Assembly: GCA_946886475.1 (NCBI GenBank) | Contig: CAMPIQ010000111.1 | Location: 1 to 12,509, forward strand | Source of the DNA: an uncultured Chitinophagales bacterium | GTDB taxonomy: Bacteria; Bacteroidota; Bacteroidia; Chitinophagales; Chitinophagaceae | Reading direction: 5' to 3' | DNA: 12,509 bases | In this document: in pieces, positions 1 through 9,596 of the stretch | How positions within the stretch are numbered: position 1 is the first letter of the stretch | Layout: the number at the start of each line of letters is the position of its first letter | The notes under the pieces: generated by a model | Told to the model about the DNA's origin: nothing | What the model saw: the letters and a program-made list of their open reading frames with translations, nothing else | The model's database searches: none | Translations under genes and position numbers: made by a program

Positions 1-265
1 CTACTACTGTAGTTGAGCTTTTAGAAAAATTACCGTTTAAATTGTCTGCCAACATTGCATTTACCTTATTGATATCATTCGAACTAGCATTTTTTGTAAT
101 TGTTTGACTGTTATCCTTTGATGCAGCTTTTTTTGTAGCATCGTCTATCATAGACCTTGCTGAAGTAACACTAGTCGATGAACTGACTATTTGAGTATTA
201 GTTGGAATATCTCTTCCACTAACATTGACAGGTTTTTTGGGATCATCATTAACCGGACTGGCCTC
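1..265 (-). other. Start of the variable C-terminal region of the RHS protein (low GC)
   Basis: This encodes residues 1205 to 1292, immediately after the DPDGM end of the RHS core. It is rich in Ser, Thr, Asn and Lys, with stretches such as '[20 protein letters not shown]', and looks like a linker leading into an effector domain outside the window. Counted by hand, positions 1-240 have 81 G or C of 240 (34%), against 110 of 240 (46%) in the adjoining 241-480. In RHS proteins the core is conserved and the C-terminal part is exchanged by recombination, so a composition change at this junction fits a swapped module. The identity of the effector cannot be read from here. Confidence 0.6.
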
Positions 266-3200
266 CATCCCATCCGGGTCAACAAACCTCAGCGGATTAT
301 TAAAGGCATAATTATAAGGACTCCACCTTCTCATCTTTTCAGCCAGAGGATCTATGGAATGCCACCTTCCTATCTGGTTATCGTACATCCTGGCTCCATA
401 ATCAAGCCATTCCAGCCCACTGCCGTCTGCAAACTCCTGCCTTTGCTCTTCCTTTCCATTGTATTTTAATTTATTGGCAGGACTTCCAAACTCCAGGGCT
501 TTTGTACTGATACCTGCCATCACTAAACCAAAAGGATAATAGTGTGTTTCTTCCAGTATGGGCCCGCGAATATGGGTCACCTGCAAATTATCAAAGTACA
601 CATCTACATTTGGTGTTTCATTACTAACATAAATATAGAGATACCCGTTCCTGCTTACCGGCAAACCATTGAACTGGTGCACCCTGAATTGCTGGTCACT
701 TCCCACCTGGTCAAATCCGCTGGAGGACTGAACGAATTTGAACTGCTCATCAAACAGGATCCAGTTAAGAAATGCCTTTGGTCTTGCGTTTACAAAATTC
801 GATTGTGTATTGATAAATGTTTGCGCGGGAGATCTTAATATGTCTCCTGAAAATAATTCCGTGACGGTGGCTTTTGATCCGGCAACCGTTCCTATACTTC
901 CGGTTAAAGCATTCACCAGCTCCACCAATGGATTCACAGGTGTGCCGGGGCTGGCTCCATTCAATTTATACCAGCTGCTTACCCTTACATTAAACTGATC
1001 GCCAGCCATTACTTTCAACACAATGGCAGGACCTATCTTATTTCCGTTACCATTTGTTCTTGCCAGTTTATCGTTTGGACTGGTATAAGCATCCGTGGGG
1101 TATCCGGATGGCCGGCCTGACCTGGTTATGGAAAGATTATAATAAAATGAGTCTTCCCTGGAACTTGAGGAAAGCTCCATGGATGCAGCCGGATAAGCAT
1201 CCTGCTTTTGCTCTTCAGTCAGCACCATTCTTACATTACCCAGATGATCTTTAAGGAAATAATCGAAAACAAATGCACTGATCTGGCTTGAAGCATTTCT
1301 CTTGATCCTGATACGTCCTTCTTCATGACCTATCGACTGTAATACATCAGGACCCTCGTTTATTTTTTCAAAAATAAAACTGCCCAGGTAAGTAGTTGTT
1401 TTGGTGGTGGTTCCTTCCACAACTGTTTTTTTGAGTTTTTTGCCAGTGGCATCATAAATATAACGAATGCTTCCTTTCCCCGTTACCGTAATTATACCTG
1501 GCAGATTCAGGTGGTTATAAATAATGGATCCGATGGCCTTATTCCTGTCCACCGTTACATTCCCATTCAGATCATATACATAATCATTCAAAGAAGTATT
1601 CTTATCAGTAAAATCTCCCAGCTTCATGTCACCGGACCCATTATTTAATTCACCTACGGCCATCAACCTGTTGGTTCCTGCTATATAGTGGTATTTTAAA
1701 TTATCAATTACCGTGCTTCCACCGGCCTTCCATCCTGATTGTTTCATAAAAAGCAGGTTGCCATTCATATCATATTCTATCTTACCATGATCGCCGGTAA
1801 CGCTGAAGTCAAGTCCGGCAGATTTATTGAACCCGCCATTGTACTGGTTGAAGTCCGCCCGCATTAACCTGTTCAGGCCATCATATTCAAAATCATATTT
1901 CCTGGTTTCATCATCTCCGGTGCTCTTCCATAATATCCCTGATACATTACCGTTATACTGTGGAAAAGAATAAGAACCAAGGGAGCCGATGCCGGTTTTA
2001 TCATAGCCCAGGTCAAATCCAAAAAAATTACCGGTTGCGGAGGGTGAAAGAGCATACTGACGGTTCACCCCCAGTATCCATCCTCTAATATTATAATCAA
2101 TAGCCTGTTTTTCCAGACCTGCACCGGAATTATAACCAGGCGCCAGTATCTTTTCCTTAACCTGGCCCAGCTCATTGTATTTTAATTCAACAACCTGTTT
2201 ATCCGCAGTTACATTTCCGCCATTGGTTTTAAGTTTTTTCTTCACTCCTCTCATTCTTCCTGCATCATCATATAAAAACCTGGTTGCTACTTCAAGTACA
2301 TCTCCATTGGTACTGCCGATCTTTACATGAGCAGCATGCATTACCAATAATTTTCCCGAGAAATCATATTGATTGGTAGTGATCTCCGTAGCTGACAAAT
2401 GATTGACTGTTTTTGACTGAACCATCCTACCCCTGCTATCATAACTATTGGTTGTCCAAATATATTGGCCGGAGCCCAGCACCTTAACTTTTGTCCAGCC
2501 AACCAATCCTCTTATCTGAAAAGACTGATCAACTGGTAGGGCATATTCCGGATAGGAATGATAACTGGTAATAAAATTAGCGCTGTTGATATAATCTGAA
2601 TTAAGAACAGGCGAGGCGGCATCGTTACTTATGTTATCGTAATGATCATAGCCGGTTTCCGTTAAAACCTCACTGGTATACCCGGATAGGTTTGGGTAGT
2701 TCTGGGAATTGTACGCACTGATCCTGTGGTAAGCCGGGTTATTGTAATTAACAGGATCTGTGATCAATCCGGTGGTTACCGGCCGGTTCAACCCGTCATA
2801 AAGAATATACATCCACTGCTTTTGCATTTTCATGTTGGCATCCTGGCTCATTACAAGCCGGTCCCTTGCATCATACACCAGGTTGACTTCACCTGCACCC
2901 GGAATTTTTTTTGTGATCATCCGGTTACGGGCATCATAACCATAATAAAAACTCAGCTCATCTCTTGCCGCAGTGGAAATTGACCAGGTACCGGCTGCCA
3001 GTAACTGCTCAATAAGTTTTGGCTGCAACACAAACCTCAGGTTGCCTTTATCATCATATATGTAATAGGTGCAAACCCAGCCAATATGTGCAGAACCCGG
3101 AGAAGGAGACAACTGAATTTTTTTGAGTATCAGCCTGTTATTTTTATCCTTGTATTCAATAACCTCTTTAAGGTCTTCACCCGTGGTTATGATCTTGTAT

Positions 3201-3877
3201 AATGTTCCTTTTGCAAACCTGTTAGAGGTAATTGGAGAAGCATTGACAGCCGAACCGGGTTTCCAGATCCTGACTGAATCATGGTCTGAATTAACCAGGT
3301 ACTGTATTGAAACACCTCTCTTCTCTCCTGCCCAGCTTACTCCTGCGGCATAATTTTCCTTAACCCTGTTGAGAGCAGCATTCTCCAACACTGTTTCGTT
3401 ATAAAAGAATTGTTCATCCTGACCTCTAAGTGGATTCAGTATATTGTTGTTATCATAAAAGGATGCCTGTTGCTGAAATGGATTGAATTTGAATAAACCG
3501 TCACTGGTATTAAGATCTTCATCTGCGTGATTAGCAACAAATGGAAGAAACTGTATGGGCTCCCTGCCATATCCATCATAAACAATTGGAGAAACCATGT
3601 CGCCTCCCGACGGCGATATTTGCTTGGTCACCATTTGAATAGGTCTGCCAAGGCCATCCATATACTGGGTCTTCATTACCGCCTTGTATAAAGGTGTTGA
3701 AGTATGAATGTTGTCTGTATTTTTCTCAGGTGCCATCACATCCCATGAACGCACATAATTGATGTTGATGCCTGCTACATAAGCCGGAGGCAGGGAAGCC
3801 GGGGCATGCTGTGCCATGGCCCGGTTAATACCTGCACATAAAATAGTTGCAAGAATAATATTTGTTTTAACCTGCAT
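1..3877 (-). CDS. Secreted RHS repeat protein with DUF6443-like N-terminus and RHS core, 3' end cut by window edge
   Basis: Open from an ATG at 3877 to the left edge, 1292 codons with no stop. I checked the frame near 3172, 1258, 415 and 58 and it is continuous. Residues 1 to about 22 form a signal peptide ending 'AMAQ'. The next part (NINYVRSWD, then [10 protein letters not shown] and YDGYGRE) matches the DUF6443 type found at the start of Bacteroidota RHS proteins. About fifteen YD-type repeats follow. '[13 protein letters not shown]' (near 1258) and '[11 protein letters not shown]' (residue 1112 on) open the RHS-associated core, which runs through '[12 protein letters not shown]' (1155 on) to 'FVDPDG' (about 1198-1203). 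RHS proteins build a hollow beta-cage that encloses a variable C-terminal effector. Here 88 post-core residues are visible and resemble no domain I know. It lies 90 bases behind the 3968-7825 gene on the same strand. The RHS class is certain; a toxin role is inferred. Confidence 0.92.
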   Translation of the reverse strand, partial: MQVKTNIILATILCAGINRAMAQHAPASLPPAYVAGININYVRSWDVMAPEKNTDNIHTSTPLYKAVMKTQYMDGLGRPIQMVTKQISPSGGDMVSPIVYDGYGREPIQFLPFVANHADEDLNTSDGLFKFNPFQQQASFYDNNNILNPLRGQDEQFFYNETVLENAALNRVKENYAAGVSWAGEKRGVSIQYLVNSDHDSVRIWKPGSAVNASPITSNRFAKGTLYKIITTGEDLKEVIEYKDKNNRLILKKIQLSPSPGSAHIGWVCTYYIYDDKGNLRFVLQPKLIEQLLAAGTWSISTAARDELSFYYGYDARNRMITKKIPGAGEVNLVYDARDRLVMSQDANMKMQKQWMYILYDGLNRPVTTGLITDPVNYNNPAYHRISAYNSQNYPNLSGYTSEVLTETGYDHYDNISNDAASPVLNSDYINSANFITSYHSYPEYALPVDQSFQIRGLVGWTKVKVLGSGQYIWTTNSYDSRGRMVQSKTVNHLSATEITTNQYDFSGKLLVMHAAHVKIGSTNGDVLEVATRFLYDDAGRMRGVKKKLKTNGGNVTADKQVVELKYNELGQVKEKILAPGYNSGAGLEKQAIDYNIRGWILGVNRQYALSPSATGNFFGFDLGYDKTGIGSLGSYSFPQYNGNVSGILWKSTGDDETRKYDFEYDGLNRLMRADFNQYNGGFNKSAGLDFSVTGDHGKIEYDMNGNLLFMKQSGWKAGGSTVIDNLKYHYIAGTNRLMAVGELNNGSGDMKLGDFTDKNTSLNDYVYDLNGNVTVDRNKAIGSIIYNHLNLPGIITVTGKGSIRYIYDATGKKLKKTVVEGTTTKTTTYLGSFIFEKINEGPDVLQSIGHEEGRIRIKRNASSQISAFVFDYFLKDHLGNVRMVLTEEQKQDAYPAASMELSSSSREDSFYYNLSITRSGRPSGYPTDAYTSPNDKLARTNGNGNKIGPAIVLKVMAGDQFNVRVSSWYKLNGASPGTPVNPLVELVNALTGSIGTVAGSKATVTELFSGDILRSPAQTFINTQSNFVNARPKAFLNWILFDEQFKFVQSSSGFDQVGSDQQFRVHQFNGLPVSRNGYLYIYVSNETPNVDVYFDNLQVTHIRGPILEETHYYPFGLVMAGISTKALEFGSPANKLKYNGKEEQRQEFADGSGLEWLDYGARMYDNQIGRWHSIDPLAEKMRRWSPYNYAFNNPLRFVDPDGMEASPVNDDPKKPVNVSGRDIPTNTQIVSSSTSVTSARSMIDDATKKAASKDNSQTITKNASSNDINKVNAMLADNLNGNFSKSSTTVV
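1560..3600 (-). repeat. YD-repeat region of the RHS protein
   Basis: The plus strand shows 'atcata' or close variants again and again (for example near 1571, 1771, 1882, 1892, 2005, 2272, 2368, 2440, 2870, 2935, 3055, 3455 and 3585). Read on the minus strand these are Tyr-Asp codons. They sit in contexts such as '[11 protein letters not shown]', '[12 protein letters not shown]', 'YDSRGRMVQ', 'YDDAGRMRG' and '[11 protein letters not shown]', which are degenerate RHS/YD repeats of roughly 20-40 residues. In RHS and TcC proteins such repeats form the spiralling beta-strands of the cage wall. This is a protein-level repeat; the DNA copies have diverged and are not perfect. Confidence 0.75.
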
Positions 3878-3967
3878 ATGGTTGGAGTTGTATGGTTAAG
3901 AATAAGAAGCAGGGAATCAACCCCCCCGCGAGGTGTGGGTCATTAATGAAAGAAAGCAATGGGGTTC
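3878..3967. other. Short gap between the two RHS-type genes, with a run of seven G on the coding strand
   Basis: Ninety bases separate the stop of the upstream SpvB-like gene from the ATG of the RHS gene. Plus-strand 3921-3927 is seven C in a row, so the transcript would carry G7 about 44-50 bases ahead of the ATG. There is no clear hairpin followed by T residues, so no terminator is evident and read-through from the upstream gene is likely. I see no Shine-Dalgarno sequence, as is usual in Bacteroidota. Confidence 0.4.
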
Positions 3968-6900
3968 TTAAAATGTACAGGGAGAAGTATGGTATTCCTC
4001 AAACTTTTCAGATTCAGAATCATCACTCCATACAAAATAATAATAGCAGATCCAGGAGGTAGATGAAATGCGTTCGGATGCTACATACACCTTTTTACCT
4101 GATTCGCAGACCCCGTTGATCATTTTCTTATCAATACCTGTACAATTTTCAGAGGAGGTGCATGAAGGCGAATCCCTAACCAGTTTTTCACGGGTAGTGT
4201 TATAGCTCGAACTCTTTGGATTGATATCCCTTTCTACCTGTACAAGATGACCAGTATATATTTCTCCGTCCTTTTCACAATACTGTTCACTCAATTGCCA
4301 GTGGGGGTCTGATCCCAAACCGCAATCCTGGGGCTGACCTGAATAATTGTAGCAGTACTTTTTCAATATATTTCCTTCGGCATCCCGTACAAGTGATAAT
4401 CTTCCCAGCAGATCGTATTCGTAATGAGTGATCCTGTTATTTATATCACAAACGGACCTAACCACCCAAAACTGGTTATATGCATAACTGGTCATTTGGG
4501 CTTTCTCAGGATAGAGTCTTAATTCGTCAATTAAGCCTATTCCTGAAACCGTAATTACTCCACCTGCCGGACTGGATATTTTATGTTCGTAAAAGGTCCA
4601 GCCGTTGATTGTATTTCCTTTTTTTACAGAACTTGAAAATGAAACATTCTGCTGAACATTGCTCCAGTAAGAAATAATATAGTTTGAACCTGCACCCAGT
4701 CCGGATTTTTTAATAGGTCCTGAAGAAAGGGAATAAGCTTTACTTCCCATCACCGTTGTGGCATCCCGTGGTTCGCCACTATAATCCCAGTTGCCTTTGC
4801 CATGATTTTCAAATGAGGTGTATGCAACGGAATTGCTGTCAGCATTCTGTATCACCGCCACAGGAACATCATTCATAAGCGTTCCGTTATATGCATTCAG
4901 CTGGTGATCCCAAATATATATTCCCGGACCATTCTTATAACTGCTTACCTGCTTTAGATGATTACGGCTGTCATAAGCAAATGCCGATCTCCATTTATAA
5001 TTGGCCGGTATGATCTGGCTGGCATTGTGAATGGAAGTATCCGGAACAGATGCATTCTCATAAGCATAACCCTGCAACGGAAGCCCATTATTATTATAAG
5101 TGATCACCCCGCCAGATATTAATTTACCGTTAATGGATGTTTCCTGCTTAACGGGAACTGTCCAGATCCTTTTTCCGTATAATGAAGAAATAAAAACTGA
5201 GGCGTTTTGATTATAGTCAACAGGATACCAGGTTCTGCTGTCTATGATCTCACCCTTACTATTACTGGTACGTGTAACCGAAGGAAGAAATGTATGGTTA
5301 TAAAAATATTTTACGCCTGATCTTAATAATTCCGGAGTTCCCGCCGCATATGAATAATGAAAACTGGTGACAGAATCAGGCAAATGCCATTCTGTAGCAA
5401 TATGGTAAGGAATGATCTGGGGACCGTACAAACCATAGAGATCCATTTCAGGCTTATAGGTTTTGGAAAAATTTTCTTCTGCAGCAATGATCCTGAAAGC
5501 ACCTGCTGAGGTTTTTTCATAAACCTGCTTTTTTGAAAGCAAATTATTTTGCCAGTTCCAGGTGGTACGCGGTGCGCCTGTTAATGCCCTTGCAAAATAA
5601 AATGGCTCAGTGATACCTGAAGAAAAGGTATAGGAAGTTTTAAATGAGGTTTTGGCACTGTCATAGTATTCAGTTACATGGCCATATCTTACCGTTTTTC
5701 CATCTGCCGTCAAAGGCAGAATGCTGTTGGATACATAATATTGCCTGAACAGTTCCATCTCGGAATTTAGATCATGCACTTTATAACTGGGACATCCTTC
5801 AATGATACCACTGCTTTCCATTGAAGATTCTTTTAGATAACTGAAACTTCTTGAAATGGTATTGTTAACACCGTCACGGCTTACGATCTTTCTGACCCTG
5901 ACTCCACCCACAAGCATATTGAGCGAATCACGCCGCTCTCCCCATTGGAAGTTCAGGTTGAAATAAGGCGGAACATCATTTGAGGATCCATTCACACTCA
6001 CTTCTATCAGATATTTACCTTTTTGCAGGGGCAGGTCCCTTACAAGTGTTGTATTGAAGGTGGCAACAATTTGACCTGAAGAAATTGAGCGGATGCTGAC
6101 CATTAATTTACAGGAAGCAACCGGATTGGTTGAACAATTAGCTAATTGTGGCGTGACCCTCACCCTGGTTGCAGGATCTTTGATCTGCAGCGTTCCGGAA
6201 AAATATAGTGGATAGGGAGGATAATCAGGCAATGGAGCGGATATGGAACTCAAATTATAAACCTTGTCTTCCATATCCGGCGGGATCATTCCACCATAAA
6301 TATTCAATTGAGATGGCGCTGCCGTATTCTGTTCGTAATCATACGTTGTACTGCCACCTGAAGGATATTTTATTTTTATAAGGATCCCAGCCTGCGAAAA
6401 GTTGCTGTCGATCCTACGGTCAGCACCATCATTATTGAGAAAGGATCCATACACAGGAAGAATCTTATTGGTCTCATTGAATTCCGGTGACCATGGATAA
6501 AATGCGAGTGCAGGTATTTTTGGCATCAGCCTGGGACCATTGTTTCTCCCATTGTAATATCCCCAATAATCCTGCGCGGTTGAGAACCTGCTGGGTAAAG
6601 CCATTTCATTGTAACTAAATTCATATGGCGGCAATGAAATTTCTCCATTTTGCTCTGTAATTGATTTCAGAAACATTCTTTTTCCGGCCACTTCAGCAAA
6701 ACCTGCAATATCAAGAACCGCAGTGGTATTATAATCTGCACTTGTAAAATATCCATATTGGAAAATGAATGTTCTTAGCTCTACACCATTCCTTGTTTTA
6801 ATAATAATTGCTTCCAGTGATCTGCTTCCTCCCATATAATCAGGCATATCAGACCGTGCTTCGCCCGAACCTTTGAAACTGATCGTTACATTATCTCCTG

Positions 6901-7825
6901 TTATAGTTCGCAATACAGGCTTTCTGATAAATTGCTTGTAAAAAGACTGCCTTCTCATTGAATTGGAACTGTTGGAAATGGAAGGGCCGAATCTTTCACC
7001 GCCCCTGCCAAATGTGATGATATTTTCTGTTGAGTAAGAAAAATCAATACTTCTTCCAATTGGATCTTTCAATTGAGCCAGCATCCAGGAATTGCCCTGT
7101 GGAGTATTTAGAACAGGCTCGGGCGATTCGGCCACGCCATCAATATAACTGGTGGTTGTACCGGAACTTAATTCCTCCTCGCAGGTATTGCAACCAAAAT
7201 AAGCCCTGATGCCATTTGGAAGGGTAAGTATAAAACTACCCGGGCGGCCCTCGATATGAATATTCTGATAGGGTACCAGAATATATTTTCCTGAATCCTG
7301 ATTAAAATAAAAATCCCCTGAATAATCCAAAACAGAAAAACTAAACTGGTCGGGTTCAAGATCCAGCTGGTAATTGATAATGTCATTCTCAATGGCCCAG
7401 GTTTCACCCGATCCATTCACACACCTGCAATGTGCTATGTTTACATATTTCACCTTCCTGTTGGCAGGAACGTTCATATAACCGTAAAAAGGTCTTTCAT
7501 CTGCTGAACCCCTGACGGTTCTTGTGATCTGTCCGCCTGCATTTAAATTCCATCCCAGTCCAACCCAGGTTGCCACTTCATCTACCCGAATGCCGGAAGC
7601 ATTATAACTCAAACTAACAGGAAGCTCCATCTGGCCTGATCTTACAGTATAGAAAGGAATACTTATCTGTGGCGTTCCGGATGAATAGCTGACAGGGATA
7701 TTGATGTTCTTTGCAAGAGAAGCAGCTTCAGGAGAATGTGGTAAGATATCGGGATCTCTCAAAACGTCCTGCGCATTTACAAGCGTGCATAACAAATATC
7801 CTGTGAATACAAAAAACAGTTTCAT
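3968..7825 (-). CDS. Large secreted SpvB/TcB-like protein with a C-terminal YD repeat and a cysteine-rich tail
   Basis: 1285 residues. Residues 1-18 are a signal peptide (cut likely before QDVLRD). Residues about 38-105 (NINIPVSYSSG, IPFYTVRSGQMELPVSLSYN, VGLGWNLNAGG) follow the SpvB/TcB pattern of 'Pi..G...P.LSLSYNS...GLGW.L..GG.I.R'. Later come beta-rich stretches typical of Bacteroidota RHS-family proteins, such as 'GDFYFNQDSGKYILVP' and 'LVGGVRVRKIVSRDG', and CxC and CxxC pairs (HCRC; GCNTC). A single clear YD repeat lies at 1135-1152 (YEYDLLGRLSLVRDAEGN). No RHS core follows it. Instead a roughly 130-residue tail carries eight Cys (1158, 1168, 1183, 1222, 1228, 1240, 1260, 1283) with 'INGVCESGKKV'. 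It follows the 7849-9276 gene by 23 bases and precedes the RHS gene, so one operon is likely. An extracellular or surface shell component is inferred; no enzymatic motif is recognised. Confidence 0.9.
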   Translation of the reverse strand: MKLFFVFTGYLLCTLVNAQDVLRDPDILPHSPEAASLAKNINIPVSYSSGTPQISIPFYTVRSGQMELPVSLSYNASGIRVDEVATWVGLGWNLNAGGQITRTVRGSADERPFYGYMNVPANRKVKYVNIAHCRCVNGSGETWAIENDIINYQLDLEPDQFSFSVLDYSGDFYFNQDSGKYILVPYQNIHIEGRPGSFILTLPNGIRAYFGCNTCEEELSSGTTTSYIDGVAESPEPVLNTPQGNSWMLAQLKDPIGRSIDFSYSTENIITFGRGGERFGPSISNSSNSMRRQSFYKQFIRKPVLRTITGDNVTISFKGSGEARSDMPDYMGGSRSLEAIIIKTRNGVELRTFIFQYGYFTSADYNTTAVLDIAGFAEVAGKRMFLKSITEQNGEISLPPYEFSYNEMALPSRFSTAQDYWGYYNGRNNGPRLMPKIPALAFYPWSPEFNETNKILPVYGSFLNNDGADRRIDSNFSQAGILIKIKYPSGGSTTYDYEQNTAAPSQLNIYGGMIPPDMEDKVYNLSSISAPLPDYPPYPLYFSGTLQIKDPATRVRVTPQLANCSTNPVASCKLMVSIRSISSGQIVATFNTTLVRDLPLQKGKYLIEVSVNGSSNDVPPYFNLNFQWGERRDSLNMLVGGVRVRKIVSRDGVNNTISRSFSYLKESSMESSGIIEGCPSYKVHDLNSEMELFRQYYVSNSILPLTADGKTVRYGHVTEYYDSAKTSFKTSYTFSSGITEPFYFARALTGAPRTTWNWQNNLLSKKQVYEKTSAGAFRIIAAEENFSKTYKPEMDLYGLYGPQIIPYHIATEWHLPDSVTSFHYSYAAGTPELLRSGVKYFYNHTFLPSVTRTSNSKGEIIDSRTWYPVDYNQNASVFISSLYGKRIWTVPVKQETSINGKLISGGVITYNNNGLPLQGYAYENASVPDTSIHNASQIIPANYKWRSAFAYDSRNHLKQVSSYKNGPGIYIWDHQLNAYNGTLMNDVPVAVIQNADSNSVAYTSFENHGKGNWDYSGEPRDATTVMGSKAYSLSSGPIKKSGLGAGSNYIISYWSNVQQNVSFSSSVKKGNTINGWTFYEHKISSPAGGVITVSGIGLIDELRLYPEKAQMTSYAYNQFWVVRSVCDINNRITHYEYDLLGRLSLVRDAEGNILKKYCYNYSGQPQDCGLGSDPHWQLSEQYCEKDGEIYTGHLVQVERDINPKSSSYNTTREKLVRDSPSCTSSENCTGIDKKMINGVCESGKKVYVASERISSTSWICYYYFVWSDDSESEKFEEYHTSPCTF

Positions 7826-7848
7826 AATTAATTCTTTAAAAGATGGAA

Positions 7849-9276
7849 TTAGTTGAGGTGATAGGCTATGCGGAAAATAAAGGTTTGTGTGCGCGGTAAC
7901 TGGTAATAAGAAAGCAGGTCCCAGGCTAATCTTAACGCTCCTGTTAATTTCTTTTTAGGTCCGGGTAAAGAAAAATGATATCGCCTGGTCAATCCTATTA
8001 ACCCGCTTTTTTGAAAACCATTCATTCCTTTTTGCTGTAGTTGTGCCGGCATTTCGATATAGTTATGTTCATATGCGCCACTAATGAACCAGGCCTGATC
8101 ATGATCCTGTGCGTTCCTTATTTTCCAGTCAACAAAAGAGCGCAGGCCCATTCCCTGATGAGTGATGGCAATGTGATCCCAGCCTTTGCCCAGGCCTATT
8201 TTAAATGAAGCGCCAATGCCTATTACAGACCGTCCATTTAATTTATATCCGAGCGAAACACCTATCTCGCATAGGGCAGGAAACGAATACCTGGCCTTTT
8301 GTGACTGAATATCAAAACCATATTCCAGCCTTTTCCCAATGGGAGTTGCCTTAAGTGTGTTGACAGGTACACCTTCACTCATATGGTCTTCATTTCCGGC
8401 TGGAATAAAAATGGAAACACGGCTCTTTATTCCATTCAGGATACCTTCTGCCGACATACGGTTTTCTTTTATTAGTTCTGAAGTGGTTGTTCCAGGTCCC
8501 AGCTTTTGAATCAGGGATTGACTGATCATTGATCTTGTCTGCAAACCGGCACTGCCTTCAGGTGATGAACCTGGAATTACAAACAGTTTACTCAACATTG
8601 AATGCTTATTAAAAAATTCGCTGAAGGAAGGTTTTTGTGAAACCAATTGCAGCAGTTTCATTTCCATTTTTGATGGATCATTGTATATTTCGGTGAAAGC
8701 ATCAGTATATAACTGAAAATATTGAACCTGTTGTTGGAGTTTTTTAAGTTCTTTTGGTTTTCGAACTGACTCAAACGCTTCTTTCAGATACAATAGCCTT
8801 TCATTCACTTTCTTTTTTAAAAATGCCGAAGAGGAAAAGGCGGACTGAAGTTGCCGGTAACTTTCAGACAGGTTTTTCAATTTGTCTGAATGCCATTCAG
8901 ATGTGCGCTTCATAAATTCTATTGCTGTATACAGCGAGTCAAAGTGTCCGGAATAAAATGAAGCAACATTGTAATTTTCATCGGGCAGCAATTCTGAAAA
9001 AGAATGCCCGGTACCATCTTGAAAAAGATGCACAGCCAGGAGCGAATCATGATCCATTAACTTTCGCTTCAATCTTTTTTCAATTTTTCCCAGCCTTGAA
9101 AGGCATTTGCCGGTCTGCTTCACCAACTGGTTTTGAATGACAGTGGCCCTGTCTGCTATTCCGGAAAAAATCCTTTCCGGCGGTGCAACAACCTGGCCTG
9201 AAGATTCACTCTGACCTGAAATGATACCGGTGATATAACAGGTAAAGCACACGAGTAATGTTTTATATTTTTTCAT
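7849..9276 (-). CDS. Exported protein with helical N-terminal half and predicted outer-membrane beta-barrel C-terminal domain
   Basis: 475 residues from the ATG at 9276. I chose this start because it begins a proper signal peptide (MKKYKTLLVCFTCYITGIISG); an upstream in-frame ATG at 9402 would bury it behind 42 unlikely residues. Residues about 45-230 are mostly charged helix with coiled-coil character (GKIEKRLKRKL, KELKKLQQQVQYFQ), then 'FFNKHSMLSKLF' and a flexible stretch (GSAGLQTRSM). Residues about 316-475 alternate like beta-strands (EIGVSLGYKLNGRSVIGIGA, then GLRSFVDWKI, AWFISGAYEHNY, SGLIGLTRRYHF) and end with a strand 'TFIFRIAYHLN', as outer-membrane barrels do. From memory, proteins of this build recur beside RHS genes in Bacteroidota. 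As first gene of the cassette it may anchor or export the two large products. That role is inferred; no formal family name is offered. Confidence 0.85.
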   Translation of the reverse strand: MKKYKTLLVCFTCYITGIISGQSESSGQVVAPPERIFSGIADRATVIQNQLVKQTGKCLSRLGKIEKRLKRKLMDHDSLLAVHLFQDGTGHSFSELLPDENYNVASFYSGHFDSLYTAIEFMKRTSEWHSDKLKNLSESYRQLQSAFSSSAFLKKKVNERLLYLKEAFESVRKPKELKKLQQQVQYFQLYTDAFTEIYNDPSKMEMKLLQLVSQKPSFSEFFNKHSMLSKLFVIPGSSPEGSAGLQTRSMISQSLIQKLGPGTTTSELIKENRMSAEGILNGIKSRVSIFIPAGNEDHMSEGVPVNTLKATPIGKRLEYGFDIQSQKARYSFPALCEIGVSLGYKLNGRSVIGIGASFKIGLGKGWDHIAITHQGMGLRSFVDWKIRNAQDHDQAWFISGAYEHNYIEMPAQLQQKGMNGFQKSGLIGLTRRYHFSLPGPKKKLTGALRLAWDLLSYYQLPRTQTFIFRIAYHLN

Positions 9277-9438
9277 GTTGGTTCTGATTGATTGTTTAAC
9301 AAATATGATATCAGGAACAGGGGCATTCCTTGTGAAAATCAACAGAATTTCAAGGTATTTTCCTATTGCTGCGCAGGAATTGACCATTGATGCAATACAC
9401 ATCCCATAAATTAAAAGACAATTTTATCTTCTATTAAT

Positions 9439-9446
9439 TACCTTTA
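9439..9446 (+). promoter_or_regulatory. Possible -7 element for the oxidase gene
   Basis: 'TACCTTTA' matches the Bacteroidota -7 consensus TAnnTTTG at seven of eight positions. No TTG lies at a good distance upstream for a -33 element, and the leader to the ATG would be long (about 185 bases). Weak call. Confidence 0.25.
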
Positions 9447-9507
9447 CATGGAGAGGAAATTTTTCGTCTTTAATTGTATAGGCACCTGCCCTCTTACAGA
9501 CAGATCG

Positions 9508-9538
9508 GGCCTTCAATAATCATTTTCTTTAGAAGGCC
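9508..9538. promoter_or_regulatory. Seven-bp inverted repeat in the divergent region
   Basis: GGCCTTC (9508-9514) and GAAGGCC (9532-9538) are perfect inverted copies around a 17-base AT-rich spacer. It could form a hairpin in a leader RNA or serve as a protein-binding site. There is no T run after it on either strand, so it does not look like an intrinsic terminator. Confidence 0.3.
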
Positions 9539-9596
9539 TCTATAGCATACTGCGCATGATCTCCGTGATACTATGAAGACAATACTATTGCACTGA

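Noticed and set aside
191..3353. Plus-strand open frames at 191-469, 542-838, 738-998, 1054-1254, 2726-2983 and 3123-3353, and a minus-strand one at 1873-2055
   Set aside because: All lie inside the continuous minus-strand RHS frame, which carries recognisable domains; these translations have no domain-like character.
1560..3600. CRISPR or DNA tandem repeat suggested by repeated 'atcata'
   Set aside because: The spacing is irregular and the flanks differ; the repetition comes from Tyr-Asp codons of YD repeats in protein sequence.
5323..7416. Minus-strand frames at 5323-5520 and 7168-7416
   Set aside because: Out-of-frame shadows of the 1285-residue SpvB-like protein.
8922..9140. Plus-strand frame inside the barrel-protein gene
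   Set aside because: Antisense shadow with no start signal or domain.
9277..9402. N-terminal extension of the barrel protein to the ATG at 9402
   Set aside because: The added 42 residues would hide a clear signal peptide that starts at 9276, and they have no family-like features.
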